Positions 35,592 through 44,010 of a DNA stretch of 46,393 nt are shown here, piece after piece (the stretch's first letter is position 1; every line of letters begins with the position of its first letter). Position numbers and translations under genes: made by a program. Location: the NCBI GenBank assembly GCA_021780475.1, contig JAJXYR010000033.1, forward strand, positions 1-46,393, written 5' to 3'. The DNA is from Pseudomonadota bacterium. Its GTDB lineage: Bacteria; Pseudomonadota; Gammaproteobacteria; Steroidobacterales; Steroidobacteraceae. The notes beneath the pieces are model-generated. The model searched no databases. It worked only from the letters and a program-made list of their open reading frames with translations, and was not told where the DNA came from.

Positions 35592-36386
35592 ATGCGCCAG
35601 TACCTGGATTTTCTGCGTCATATCCGCGACAGCGGCACACGCAAGGCGGACCGTACCGGAACCGGGACCTTGAGCGTCTTCGGCCATCAAATGCGCTTCG
35701 ATCTCGCGGCGGGCCTGCCGTTGGTGACGACCAAGAAGCTGCACCTGCCGTCGATCATCCACGAGTTGTTGTGGTTCCTGAGCGGGGACACGAACGTCAA
35801 GACTCTGCGCGCCCACGGGGTCACGATATGGGACGAGTGGGCGGATGCCGACGGCGACCTGGGCCCGGTCTACGGCCGGCAGTGGCGGGCCTGGCCCGCC
35901 GCGGACGGCCGGCACATCGATCAGATGGCGGCGGCGATCGCGCAACTGCGCGCCGATCCGGACTCGCGCCGCATCGTCGTCTCCGCATGGAACGTCGGTG
36001 AACTCGAAAAAATGGCGCTGCTGCCCTGCCACGCGCTGTTTCAATTCCACGTCGCCGCCGGCCGCCTGTCGTGCCAGTTGTACCAGCGCAGCGCGGACGC
36101 GTTCCTCGGCGTTCCGTTCAACATCGCCTCGTACGCGCTGTTGACGCACATGGTCGCCGATCAGTGCGGGTTCGTGCCGGGTGAATTCATCTGGTCTGGC
36201 GGCGACTGCCATATTTATCTCAATCATCTCGACGCGGTGGAGACGCAGCTCGGGCGCGAGCCCCATGCGCTTCCGAGCCTGCGCCTCAACCGCCGGCCGC
36301 CGAGCCTCTTCGACTACCGATACGACGATTTCTCGATCCTGGAATACCGATGCCACCCCGCGATAAAAGCACCAATAGCCGTTTGA
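35592..36386 (+). CDS. thyA: Thymidylate synthase
   Basis: 264 residues, the same as E. coli Thy[21 protein letters not shown], the nucleophile loop [31 protein letters not shown] and [13 protein letters not shown] are all present. Makes dTMP using methylene-THF; the dihydrofolate formed is reduced by FolA, encoded two genes downstream. The SET-domain gene begins inside its last 37 bases. Confidence 0.98.
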   Translation: MRQYLDFLRHIRDSGTRKADRTGTGTLSVFGHQMRFDLAAGLPLVTTKKLHLPSIIHELLWFLSGDTNVKTLRAHGVTIWDEWADADGDLGPVYGRQWRAWPAADGRHIDQMAAAIAQLRADPDSRRIVVSAWNVGELEKMALLPCHALFQFHVAAGRLSCQLYQRSADAFLGVPFNIASYALLTHMVADQCGFVPGEFIWSGGDCHIYLNHLDAVETQLGREPHALPSLRLNRRPPSLFDYRYDDFSILEYRCHPAIKAPIAV

Positions 36387-36931
36387 CCAAGCCGCCGCGC
36401 CGCGCGCCGATGATCGAGGTCCGCCACTCGCGGATCCACGGCTTCGGCGTGTTCGCGCTGCGGCGCATACGCAAGGGCACGACGGTCATGGAGTATCTCG
36501 GCGACCGGATCTCGCATGCCGAGGCGGACGCGCGCTACGCCGACAAGGCCGACGACGACAACCACACGTTCCTGTTCACCGTTGACAAGAGGACCGTCAT
36601 CGACGGCGGTGTCGGCGGCAACGAGGCGCGCTACATCAACCACGGCTGCGATCCGAATTGCGAGAGCGCGCTCGCCGACCGGCGCGTCTACATCGAGGCG
36701 ATACGTACGATCCAAAAGGGCGAGGAGCTCTCGTACGATTATCAGATACAGCGCGATCCGGACGACGCGGCCGACGTCGACGAAGTGTTCGGCTGCCGCT
36801 GCGGGGCGGCCGCATGCCGGGGCAGCATGCTCGAGCCGCGCAAGCCCACCCGGACCAAGAAGGCCAAGAAGGCCAAGAAGGTCAAGAACGCGAAGAAACG
36901 CACCAAAGCGACGCGGCGCCGCTCCGTCTGA
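36350..36931 (+). CDS. SET-domain lysine methyltransferase with lysine-rich tail
   Basis: 193 residues. The SET domain (about 20-150) has [34 protein letters not shown] and GEELSYDYQ, and a post-SET cysteine cluster [12 protein letters not shown] that should bind zinc. It therefore looks catalytically complete. The last 40 residues are almost all Lys, Ala, Arg and Thr in imperfect repeats ([15 protein letters not shown]), like an H1 tail. Its substrate is unknown; ribosomal or nucleoid proteins are possible, or its own tail. It overlaps thyA by 37 bases in another frame. Confidence 0.88.
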   Translation: MPPRDKSTNSRLTKPPRRAPMIEVRHSRIHGFGVFALRRIRKGTTVMEYLGDRISHAEADARYADKADDDNHTFLFTVDKRTVIDGGVGGNEARYINHGCDPNCESALADRRVYIEAIRTIQKGEELSYDYQIQRDPDDAADVDEVFGCRCGAAACRGSMLEPRKPTRTKKAKKAKKVKNAKKRTKATRRRSV

Positions 36932-36981
36932 GCCGTCGCGGGGCGCCGCACGCCGCGCCGCGCACCGTGAACGGGCGGCCG

Positions 36982-36995
36982 GCTCCCCGGGGAGC
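36982..36995. repeat. 14-base palindrome upstream of the sigma-54 promoter
   Basis: GCTCCCCGGGGAGC is a perfect palindrome about 50-65 bases before the predicted transcription start. It might be a regulator site, or part of a weak terminator for the SET gene since T-rich sequence follows (GGTTTCGGTGTTTTC). Confidence 0.4.
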
Positions 36996-37020
36996 TGCGG
37001 GTTTCGGTGTTTTCATCATA

Positions 37021-37036
37021 TGGCACGCGAATTGCT
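37021..37036 (+). promoter_or_regulatory. Consensus sigma-54 (RpoN) promoter of the LysR gene
   Basis: TGGCACG, CGAA, TTGCT: the -24 GG (37022-37023) and -12 GC (37034-37035) are spaced exactly as required, and every conserved base of the TGGCACG-N4-TTGCW consensus matches. Predicted start near 37047, about 80 bases before the ATG. A sigma-70 -10-like TATAAT (37039-37044) overlaps the start region but lacks a -35. Confidence 0.75.
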
Positions 37037-37128
37037 TCTATAATCGCGTCAGGGACTTGTTCCAATCGAAGAGAACCGGGCCGCAGCCCCCCTTGAATTC
37101 CCGCCAGTAGCGATCGTTGGTCGAACAT

Positions 37129-38019
37129 ATGCGCTTGCCGTCGCTCAAGTTTCTCAAGACATTCCAAGTCGCGGCCAAGCTGCAGAGCTTCAAGGCGGCG
37201 GCGGAGGAACTGTACGTGACTCCGTCGGCGGTCAGCCACCAGATCAAGGCTCTCGAGGAGCAGCTCGGCGTCACGCTGTTCGAACGCGGCGCCCGCGGCG
37301 TGCGCACCCTCGTGCTCACCGACGCCGGCGCCCACTACCTCGAGCACATCAACGACATCTTCTCCAAGCTCGAGTCCGTGACCGAGCAGCTGCAGATCCG
37401 CTACGGACGCACCATCATCCGCCTGAACGTGCCGCCGTTCTTCGCCAATGAGATGCTCCTGCCGCGTCTCGCCTCGTTCACGCAGGCGCGCGAGGAGACC
37501 GACATCCGCATCGAGACGACCTTCTCTGCGCCGAAGACCCACCCGCCGGAGGCGGACCTTTCGATCGTCGTCGGCGCGGGCCCCTGGGACGGACTCACGG
37601 TCCATGAGCTGTTCGCGCAGAGCTTCATCGTCGCCTGCTCGCCGTCATTCCTGGTCGACAACCCGATTTCGAGCTACGGCGATTTGAACGGCAAGACGCT
37701 GCTGGTGCACGAGGAGCGGCGCGAAGCCTGGGAGCGCTGGGCGCTCGGGCTCGGGATCGAGCCGATCAAGCCGAACCGTCTCGTCCGTCTCGACACCATG
37801 TCCGCCGTCGTGCTCGCCGCCGAGCAGGGCGTCGGCGTCGCGCTCGTGCCGGCGCGCCTGAGCGCCGACCGCTTCGCCGCGGGCGGGCTCGTCAAGCTGT
37901 TCGATGCTGAACTCGAGACGAACGAGAGCTACGTGATCCTGCACCGGCCCGAGGACCGCAATCGCGAGGATCTGCAGGAGTTCACGCGGTGGATCCTGCA
38001 GGAGTGCCGGGTCGCTTGA
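37129..38019 (+). CDS. LysR-family transcription regulator (GcvA-like)
   Basis: 296 residues. The N-terminal winged helix has SLKFLKTFQVAAKLQSFKAA, then YVTPSAVSHQIKALEEQLGV, the LysR/GcvA recognition helix. The remainder is a two-lobed effector domain (about 95-295). ATG 37129 is preferred over a TTG at 37117. It sits behind a consensus sigma-54 promoter, unusual for a LysR gene. The following folA overlaps its stop codon (TTGA), so the two may be cotranscribed. Target genes are unknown; no divergent partner gene is present. Confidence 0.9.
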   Translation: MRLPSLKFLKTFQVAAKLQSFKAAAEELYVTPSAVSHQIKALEEQLGVTLFERGARGVRTLVLTDAGAHYLEHINDIFSKLESVTEQLQIRYGRTIIRLNVPPFFANEMLLPRLASFTQAREETDIRIETTFSAPKTHPPEADLSIVVGAGPWDGLTVHELFAQSFIVACSPSFLVDNPISSYGDLNGKTLLVHEERREAWERWALGLGIEPIKPNRLVRLDTMSAVVLAAEQGVGVALVPARLSADRFAAGGLVKLFDAELETNESYVILHRPEDRNREDLQEFTRWILQECRVA

Positions 38020-38519
38020 CACCCGGATCACAAGCGTTCGAGATCGTCGTCGCCGCCGCGCAGAACGACGTGATAGGGCGCCGCAACGGTCTGCCGTGGC
38101 GCCTGCCGGATGACCTGCGCCGCTTCAAGGCCATCACCATGGGCAACACCGTGCTGATGGGCCGCAAGACGCATGAATCGATCGGACGCGCGCTGCCCGG
38201 GCGCCGCAATCTCGTGCTGACGCGCACCACGGGCATCGCGACCGCCGGCTGCATCGCCGTCGCGGATCTGCAGGCCGCGCGGGCTGCGGCCATCCCCGAA
38301 CGCGCGATCATGGTCATCGGCGGCGGCGAGATCTACCGGCTGTGTCTGCCGCTCGTCACGCGCATCCATCTGACGCTGGTACACGCGCGCATCGACGACG
38401 GCGATACGGTATTCGACGGTTGGCGCGGCACCGAGTGGCGTGAATCGGCGCGCGAGTCGCACCCCGCGGACGAGCGGAACAGCTTCCCCTACAGCTTCAT
38501 CACGCTCGACAGGGCCTGA
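38016..38519 (+). CDS. folA: Dihydrofolate reductase
   Basis: 167 residues from TTG 38016, overlapping the LysR stop. Motifs: VVAAAQNDVIGRRNGLPWRLPDDLRRFK (substrate Asp in PDDL), TVLMGRKTHESIGRALPGRRN and IMVIGGGEIYRL. Regenerates tetrahydrofolate after ThyA. Its last 31 bases overlap the 3' end of kmo on the other strand. A few other starts are possible in the first 20 codons, but the core begins immediately. Confidence 0.95.
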   Translation: MTPGSQAFEIVVAAAQNDVIGRRNGLPWRLPDDLRRFKAITMGNTVLMGRKTHESIGRALPGRRNLVLTRTTGIATAGCIAVADLQAARAAAIPERAIMVIGGGEIYRLCLPLVTRIHLTLVHARIDDGDTVFDGWRGTEWRESARESHPADERNSFPYSFITLDRA

Positions 38520-39877
38520 TCGATCGGCGGCAGTTGCGCCTCGACTTCCCGCCTTGCCTCGTCGAAGTCGATCTGCCCGAGCGACGCCGCCCCCGCGGTA
38601 AGCCGCGCGAGCAGGCGCGACTGAACCAGTCCGCGGCTGGCCGCGAGGCGATAAGGGATCTCGGGGTGAAACATCACCATCGAATAGCGCGGGATGAAGC
38701 GCCCGGGATGCCGGCGTTCTAGTTCCCGGGACAATGCGTTTTGCAGCTGAAATCCCGGATCGGCGACCCGTTCGCGCATCTCGAGATAATTCTCCAGCGC
38801 CATCGAGGCGATCGCCTCGGTGTTCTCCTTGCGCAGTGCATAGAAAGCGGCGAACCGTGCCTCCCAGTCGTCGTGCAGGTCGATGCAGGCGTCGAAGGCG
38901 AGGCAGTCCTCGAGGCAGCAGTTCATGCCCTGGCCGTGGAACGGAACGATCGCGTGCGCGCTGTCGCCGACGAGCACCGTCATGCCGCGGTGCTGCCACG
39001 GCGCGGCGTGCACCGTGCCCAGGAAGCCGGTCGGATGTTCGAGAAATTCCCGCACGCCGTCGGGCATCAAGGCCAGTGCATCGGGGAAATTGCGCGCGAG
39101 AAAGTCCGCGGCGGCTTCGCGCCCGCGCAGCGTGTCGAAACCCGGATCCCCGCGATTCGGCAGGAACAAGGTCGCGGTGAAGCTGCCGTCGTCGTTCGGA
39201 AGCGCGATCAGCATGTAGCCGCCGCGCGGCCAGATGTGCAGCGCCTCGCGCTCGAGCCGATAGCCTCCGTCGGAGCCCGCCGGAATCGACAGCTCCTTGT
39301 AGCCGTGCGCCAGATCCTCCTCGCGCGCGTCGATCAAGCCCGCATCGCGCAAACTACGGCGCATTTGCGAACCGGCGCCGTCGCAGGCGATCAGCGGCCG
39401 CATCGGCACTTGAATGGTCTCGTTCCGGCGTAGATCCCGGATATGGGCGTTGCCGGCCGCGAAGTCGGCATCGACCAGGCGGTGTTCGAACTCGAACTCC
39501 ACCCCGTGCGCCGTGCGCGCAATGTCGATCAACAGCCGTCCGAGGCGCGCGCGGGAAATCGCGAAGATCGCCTCGTCGGGACGCCTGCCGTAGGGTTGCC
39601 GGGTGGTTCCGCCGTCGCGATCGTGGATCATTCGCGCGCGCATCGGCACCATTGCGTCCCGCAGCGCATCGTGTATGCCGACGCGCCGCAGGGCATTGAT
39701 GCCGCGGGCGGCGAGGGCCAGATTGATCGAGCGCCCCGACTCTCCGGGAGTGCGGCGCGGATCCGGGCGGGCATCGTACACCGTCACCCGGTATCCACGG
39801 CGGCGCAGCAGGATCGCGAGCAGCGCGCCGGTTGGACCCGCGCCCGCGATCGTCACGCGCTCCGCCACGTCCGTCAT
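38489..39877 (-). CDS. kmo: Kynurenine 3-monooxygenase
   Basis: 462 residues, FAD-dependent. VTIAGAGPTGALLAILLRR at the N-terminus, ESGRSINLALAARG (specific for KMO) and VGDSAHAIVPFHGQGMNCCL identify it. Converts kynurenine to 3-hydroxykynurenine. The C-terminal 100 residues are amphipathic, as in other KMOs that dock to the membrane. Its ATG overlaps the kynU stop by four bases. Third gene of the nbaC-kynU-kmo operon. Confidence 0.96.
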   Translation of the reverse strand: MTDVAERVTIAGAGPTGALLAILLRRRGYRVTVYDARPDPRRTPGESGRSINLALAARGINALRRVGIHDALRDAMVPMRARMIHDRDGGTTRQPYGRRPDEAIFAISRARLGRLLIDIARTAHGVEFEFEHRLVDADFAAGNAHIRDLRRNETIQVPMRPLIACDGAGSQMRRSLRDAGLIDAREEDLAHGYKELSIPAGSDGGYRLEREALHIWPRGGYMLIALPNDDGSFTATLFLPNRGDPGFDTLRGREAAADFLARNFPDALALMPDGVREFLEHPTGFLGTVHAAPWQHRGMTVLVGDSAHAIVPFHGQGMNCCLEDCLAFDACIDLHDDWEARFAAFYALRKENTEAIASMALENYLEMRERVADPGFQLQNALSRELERRHPGRFIPRYSMVMFHPEIPYRLAASRGLVQSRLLARLTAGAASLGQIDFDEARREVEAQLPPIDQALSSVMKL

Positions 39878-41127
39878 CCGCCGAGCGCGGCGGCGAGCGC
39901 TTCGGCGGCGCGCAGCGCGTCGGCAAAGCGGTTATACGAGGGAACCGGCGCCAGACGCAGCACGTCGGGCTCGCGCCAATCGCCGACTATGCCCGCCGCG
40001 GTCAGACGCTCGAAACAGCGCGTGCCGCCTCGCGGCACGCGCAGACTCAACTGGCAGCCGTGCGCGTCGGCGGCGCGCGGAGTGAGGATCTCGACGCCGC
40101 CCGGAACGAGCCGTTCGATCGCGGCACGCAGGTAGGCTGTCAGCGCGATCGATTTGGCGCGCAGCCGGCGGAAGTCCGCGCGCCGGAAAATATCGAGCGC
40201 CGCGTACAGCGGCGCGGCGGAAAGCACCGGCGGATTGCTGAGCTGCCAGCCTTGCGCGCCCGGGATCGGCTCGAAATCGGGACCCATCATGAACCGGGAT
40301 CCTTTGTCGTGACCCCACCATCCGGCGAAGCGCGGCGCGGCGGGCATTGCACCATGGCGGGCATGCACGAAGCATCCACCGATGGCTCCGGGCCCGCCAT
40401 TCAGATACTTGTAACCGCACCAAACGGCGAAATCGACGTTCCAGTCGTGCAACTCGAGCGGCGTGTTGCCGATGGCGTGCGCGAGGTCGAGGCCGATCAC
40501 GGCCCCCGCGGCGCGCGCCGCGGCCGCGATCGCCGCGAGATCGAGCGCCTGGCCGGTGAGATATTGAACGCCCGGCAGCAACACCAGCGCGAGCCGCGAT
40601 CCTTCGCGCTCGATCGTGTCGATCAGATCCTCGGTGCGCAGGCAGCATTCGCCGGGGCGGGGCGCGAGCTCGATCAGGTGGCTCGCCGGGTCGAAGCCGT
40701 GAAAGGCCAGTTGCGAACAAATCGCGTAGCGATCGGATGGGAACGCCGATTTTTCGATCAGAACGCAGGGCCGCTGCGCGGTCGGCCGATAAAAGCTCAC
40801 CATCATCAAGTGCAGATTCACCGTCAGCGAATTCATCGCCACCACTTCGGCGGCGCCGGCACCGGCCAAAGCGGCGAGCGGTGCGCTCAGGCCTTCGTGG
40901 TACTGGATCCAGGGCCGCGGTCCCTCGTGGTGGCCGCGCACCGCCAGATCGCGCCAGGCCGCCAGTTCTTCCTCGACATAACGCGCGGCGGACCGGGGTT
41001 GGAGCCCGAGCGAATGTCCGCAAAGATAGACCGCCCGGCGCCCGGCGGCGTCCAGTGGGTGATGGAATTCGTCGGCGAATGGCGCGAGGGGATCCGCTGC
41101 GTCCAGCGCTGCAGCGTCCGCCGTCAT
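39874..41127 (-). CDS. kynU: Kynureninase
   Basis: 417 residues, fold-I PLP enzyme. VYLCGHSLGLQPRSA, HHEGPRPWIQYHEG, GLDLAHAIGNTPLELHDW and the PLP lysine in VWCGYKYLNGGPG are diagnostic. Cleaves 3-hydroxykynurenine to 3-hydroxyanthranilate and alanine. Its ATG overlaps the nbaC stop (ATGA), so the operon is translationally coupled. Confidence 0.97.
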   Translation of the reverse strand: MTADAAALDAADPLAPFADEFHHPLDAAGRRAVYLCGHSLGLQPRSAARYVEEELAAWRDLAVRGHHEGPRPWIQYHEGLSAPLAALAGAGAAEVVAMNSLTVNLHLMMVSFYRPTAQRPCVLIEKSAFPSDRYAICSQLAFHGFDPASHLIELAPRPGECCLRTEDLIDTIEREGSRLALVLLPGVQYLTGQALDLAAIAAAARAAGAVIGLDLAHAIGNTPLELHDWNVDFAVWCGYKYLNGGPGAIGGCFVHARHGAMPAAPRFAGWWGHDKGSRFMMGPDFEPIPGAQGWQLSNPPVLSAAPLYAALDIFRRADFRRLRAKSIALTAYLRAAIERLVPGGVEILTPRAADAHGCQLSLRVPRGGTRCFERLTAAGIVGDWREPDVLRLAPVPSYNRFADALRAAEALAAALGG

Positions 41128-41642
41128 CCCGCGGGGGCCTGCATCACGGCGCCGCAGCTGCGGCAGGTCCGTTGCTCGATGTTCGAATAGAACCGGGAAA
41201 ATATCAGCGGTAATTGATTCTCAATATCGGCGACGGCGACGCGCTCACTGTGCAGGCATTGACCGCAATTCTCGCAATACCAGGAAAAACCGTCCAATTC
41301 ATGCGGCTGCCGTCGACGTTCGACGACGATGCCAACCGTCCCCGCCGGTCGCTGCGGCGAATGTGCCACTTCCGCCGGAAGCCTGAAAATCTCGCCTTGG
41401 CGGATTTCGATGTCGATCGCATGCCCATCTTGGATCGTTCGCAGTACGATGTCGCCCTGAACCTGGTAGAAGATCTCCTCTCCGGGGTCATGATGGAAGT
41501 CCTTGCGCCGGTTCGGTCCGCCGACCGCCATGACGATGAATTCGCTGTTCCGGAACAACAACAAGTTGCCGACCGGCGGCCGCAATAGATCGCGGTTTCG
41601 CTCGATCCAGCGGCCGACGTCGAAGGGCGGTTCGATCTGCAT
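41124..41642 (-). CDS. nbaC: 3-hydroxyanthranilate 3,4-dioxygenase
   Basis: 172 residues. A cupin with iron ligands in FHHDPGEEIFYQVQGD (His, Glu) and EVAHSPQRP (His). The C-terminal rubredoxin-like site has two Cys pairs (YCENCG and CRSCG), typical of the bacterial dimeric form. Product is the precursor of quinolinate, feeding NAD synthesis. First gene of the operon. TATAAT lies six bases before its ATG and no ribosome binding site is seen. kynA, kynB and nadC are not in the window. Confidence 0.96.
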   Translation of the reverse strand: MQIEPPFDVGRWIERNRDLLRPPVGNLLLFRNSEFIVMAVGGPNRRKDFHHDPGEEIFYQVQGDIVLRTIQDGHAIDIEIRQGEIFRLPAEVAHSPQRPAGTVGIVVERRRQPHELDGFSWYCENCGQCLHSERVAVADIENQLPLIFSRFYSNIEQRTCRSCGAVMQAPAG

Positions 41643-41648
41643 GCGGAC

Positions 41649-41654
41649 ATTATA
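41649..41654 (-). promoter_or_regulatory. -10 hexamer six bases before nbaC
   Basis: A perfect TATAAT on the minus strand, six bases before the ATG. The predicted first base of the mRNA is the A of AUG. No clear -35 is visible. Confidence 0.55.
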
Positions 41655-41735
41655 GCCGCGGGGCGAAACTTACGCGCCCGGCGCGCGGTCTGATCCGCAG
41701 AGGAGGGGGTGTTTCGAGGGTCAACGGGGTCTATT

Positions 41736-42341
41736 ATGCGGTTCAACAAGGCGATGACAGGATTGTGGTTGATCACGGCTCTGGCCGGCGTCCCGAGTCT
41801 CGCGGCGACCGGGGTTCCGTTGCCGGCGGTTTGGAAGGAACACCGCGTGAATTTCGTCTACATGGGGCGCACGTCACGCTATTCCTGTGATGGGCTGTCC
41901 GACAAGGTGCGCGCGATGCTGCTGGACCTGGGCGTGCGTCGCGATCTGCGCATCGTCGCGATCGGGTGCGAGGAGTTCGGGCGGCCGCCGGGACCGAATT
42001 CACTGAACCCAAGCCTCAATATCGAATTCTCCGCGCCGGCGCTGCCGGACGCCGCGTCCAAACCGCGCCATGCAGGGGATCTGGCCCCGGTCGACGCCCG
42101 CTTCGAACCGTTCACGATTTCGGCCGATGCGTTCCGTGACATGAGCGTCGGCGACTGCGAGTTGGTCGAGGAATTCGCCCGGCAAATCCTGCCGCAATTG
42201 ACGACGCGCGATCTCAAACAGGACATCACCTGCGTGCCGTACCAACTGAGCGGCAGCCGATATTACGTGAGCGGAGACATTCTGCGCGCGCTGCCGGCGG
42301 TCGAGGAATCGGCGCTGCGCAAATCGAGAATGCCGAAATAG
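41736..42341 (+). CDS. Secreted protein of unknown function
   Basis: 201 residues. A signal peptide is evident (MRFNKAMTGLWLITALAGVP, then SLAAT). The mature part is globular with four Cys spread as in a disulfide-bonded periplasmic protein (YSCDGL, AIGCEEF, GDCELVEE, DITCVPY). I do not recognise a family. ATG 41736 is chosen because it directly precedes the signal peptide; a GTG at 41709 is in frame. It diverges from nbaC and converges with apaH, leaving one base between the two stop codons (TAGGCTA). Confidence 0.75.
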   Translation: MRFNKAMTGLWLITALAGVPSLAATGVPLPAVWKEHRVNFVYMGRTSRYSCDGLSDKVRAMLLDLGVRRDLRIVAIGCEEFGRPPGPNSLNPSLNIEFSAPALPDAASKPRHAGDLAPVDARFEPFTISADAFRDMSVGDCELVEEFARQILPQLTTRDLKQDITCVPYQLSGSRYYVSGDILRALPAVEESALRKSRMPK

Positions 42342-42342
42342 G

Positions 42343-43167
42343 CTAGGGTCCGCCAGCGGACTCCGCGCAGGCGACCGATATCGGCCGCGCATCGTCGGCG
42401 TCCAATCGCAAGGCCGTCAAGCTCCCGCCCCACACGCAACCCGTGTCGAGGCCGATGACGTCCGCGTCCCGGAAAAATCCGAGCGTCGACCAATGCCCGA
42501 AAACGATCTTCGAGCCGCGCCAGGCGCGATCCGCGGCTTCGAACCAGGGCACGAGACTCGCGCTGCGCGATCGCTCGGGCGCGTCCTTGAAACGCAGCAC
42601 GAGCCGCCCATCGGCATCGACGTAGCGCAGACGGGTCAGGCAGTTCACCGTGAAGCGCAAGCGCTCGGCGCCGCCCAACCCCGCCGACCACAGATCCGGT
42701 CCGTCTCCGTACATGGAGTCGAACACGCGCTCCGGTCCTTGCTGCAGTGCGTGCTCGAATTCCCGCGCACATTCGACGGCAATCTGGGCCGTCCATTGCG
42801 GCGGCAGTCCGGCGTGGAGCAGCAGCCGGTCCTGCTCAGCGTGGAGCAGCGGCCGCGCGAGCAGCCAGTCGATCAGGACCTTGCGGTCCCGGGCGCGCAG
42901 CAGGCCGTCCAGCGTGTCGCCGCCGCGCTGCCGGCCCTTGCCGAGCGCGACGGCGAGGAAGTGCAAATCATGATTGCCGAGCACGCAGACGGCCGCGTCG
43001 CCGAGGCCGCGTATCCGCCGCAACACCGCGGCAGAGTCGGGGCCGCGATTCACGAGATCGCCGACGAACCAGAGGCGGTCCCGCCGGGCCGAAAAACCGA
43101 TCGCTTCCAGCAGCGCGCCCAGCTCGCGATCGCAGCCTTGTATGTCGCCGATCGCGTAGAGCGCCAT
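42343..43167 (-). CDS. apaH: Symmetrical bis(5'-nucleosyl)-tetraphosphatase
   Basis: 274 residues. Metallophosphoesterase motifs AIGDIQGCDREL, WFVGDLVNRGPDS, LGNHDLHFLAVA and FGHWSTLG fit ApaH, which splits Ap4A to two ADP and decaps Np4-RNAs. ATG 43167 is directly before the first motif. Follows apaG with four bases between them. Confidence 0.96.
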   Translation of the reverse strand: MALYAIGDIQGCDRELGALLEAIGFSARRDRLWFVGDLVNRGPDSAAVLRRIRGLGDAAVCVLGNHDLHFLAVALGKGRQRGGDTLDGLLRARDRKVLIDWLLARPLLHAEQDRLLLHAGLPPQWTAQIAVECAREFEHALQQGPERVFDSMYGDGPDLWSAGLGGAERLRFTVNCLTRLRYVDADGRLVLRFKDAPERSRSASLVPWFEAADRAWRGSKIVFGHWSTLGFFRDADVIGLDTGCVWGGSLTALRLDADDARPISVACAESAGGP

Positions 43168-43171
43168 CGGC

Positions 43172-43558
43172 TTAGTGCAGGACCCCGGGCATCGCCAGCC
43201 TGAACGGTGCGATCGGCGCGTCGAATTGTTTTCCGTCGTCGGCGACCATCTGATAGCTGCCCTGCATCGTGCCGACCGGCGTTTCGATGACGGCACCGCT
43301 CGAGTAGCGGAAGCCCTGGCCCGGCTTGAGATACGGCTGCTCGCCTACGACGCCGTCGCCGCGGGTCTCTTTGACGTTGCCGTTCGCGTCCGTGATGATC
43401 CAGTGACGGGTCAGCAGCCGCGCGGGCACGGGCCCGTCATTGCGGATCGTGATCGTGTAGGAGAACACGAACCGCTTGTCGCGTGGATCGGACTGTTCCT
43501 CGAGGTAGGCGGTCTCGACTTCGACCCGGATGTGCGGGTTCGCCGGCTCGGCTGTCAT
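43172..43558 (-). CDS. apaG: ApaG/Co2+-Mg2+ efflux-associated protein
   Basis: 128 residues, a fibronectin-III-like fold: [21 protein letters not shown], then [19 protein letters not shown] and [14 protein letters not shown]. Function unsettled. ATG 43567 is an alternative three codons upstream. Sits between uspA and apaH; in E. coli it directly follows rsmA. Confidence 0.93.
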   Translation of the reverse strand: MTAEPANPHIRVEVETAYLEEQSDPRDKRFVFSYTITIRNDGPVPARLLTRHWIITDANGNVKETRGDGVVGEQPYLKPGQGFRYSSGAVIETPVGTMQGSYQMVADDGKQFDAPIAPFRLAMPGVLH

Positions 43559-43571
43559 GGGGCGCATCGCA

Positions 43572-44003
43572 TCACTTGAGCCGCACGGCGAGCACGTCGC
43601 AATGCGCGGCGTGCAGCACCGTGTCCTCGGTGAAGTTGACGAGGATCGCGAGCCCGTGACGCTCGCGGCTGCCGAGTACGATCAGATCCGCGCGTTCCTG
43701 TTCGGCGACGCGCAGGATCTCGGCCTTCGTGTTGCCGGCCTCGACCCGGCAGATCGTCCGCGGCAGGTCGGCGCGACGCACCAGTTCTTCGAGCCGCTCG
43801 CGCGAACGCCTGATCAGTTCCTCCTCGATCTGTATCGGCGGCATCAAGGATTCGCCCATGGGCTCGACGGGGACGAATTCCACGACGTGCAACGCGACGA
43901 TGGCGGCGTTGGAGATGGAGGCCATTTTGCGGCCCGCGGCCGCAACTTGTTCGCTGCCGTCCGACAGGTCCAGCAGCAGCAGGATTTTCCGGTAATCGCC
44001 CAT
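43572..44003 (-). CDS. Universal stress protein, UspA family
   Basis: 143 residues. [14 protein letters not shown] at the start and the ATP-binding-type motif [11 protein letters not shown]...[18 protein letters not shown] at the end define the Usp fold; the G-2x-G-9x-G(S/T) motif is only partly kept. It is inserted between rsmA and apaG, where E. coli has nothing. It has its own -10 (TATACT seven bases before the ATG), so it may be induced separately. Confidence 0.9.
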   Translation of the reverse strand: MGDYRKILLLLDLSDGSEQVAAAGRKMASISNAAIVALHVVEFVPVEPMGESLMPPIQIEEELIRRSRERLEELVRRADLPRTICRVEAGNTKAEILRVAEQERADLIVLGSRERHGLAILVNFTEDTVLHAAHCDVLAVRLK

Positions 44004-44010
44004 GGCTCCA

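Noticed and set aside
36855-36905. Repeated aaggccaag units, possible direct-repeat array
   Set aside because: Explained by the Lys/Ala-rich C-terminal tail of the SET protein; too short and irregular for a CRISPR or recombination array.
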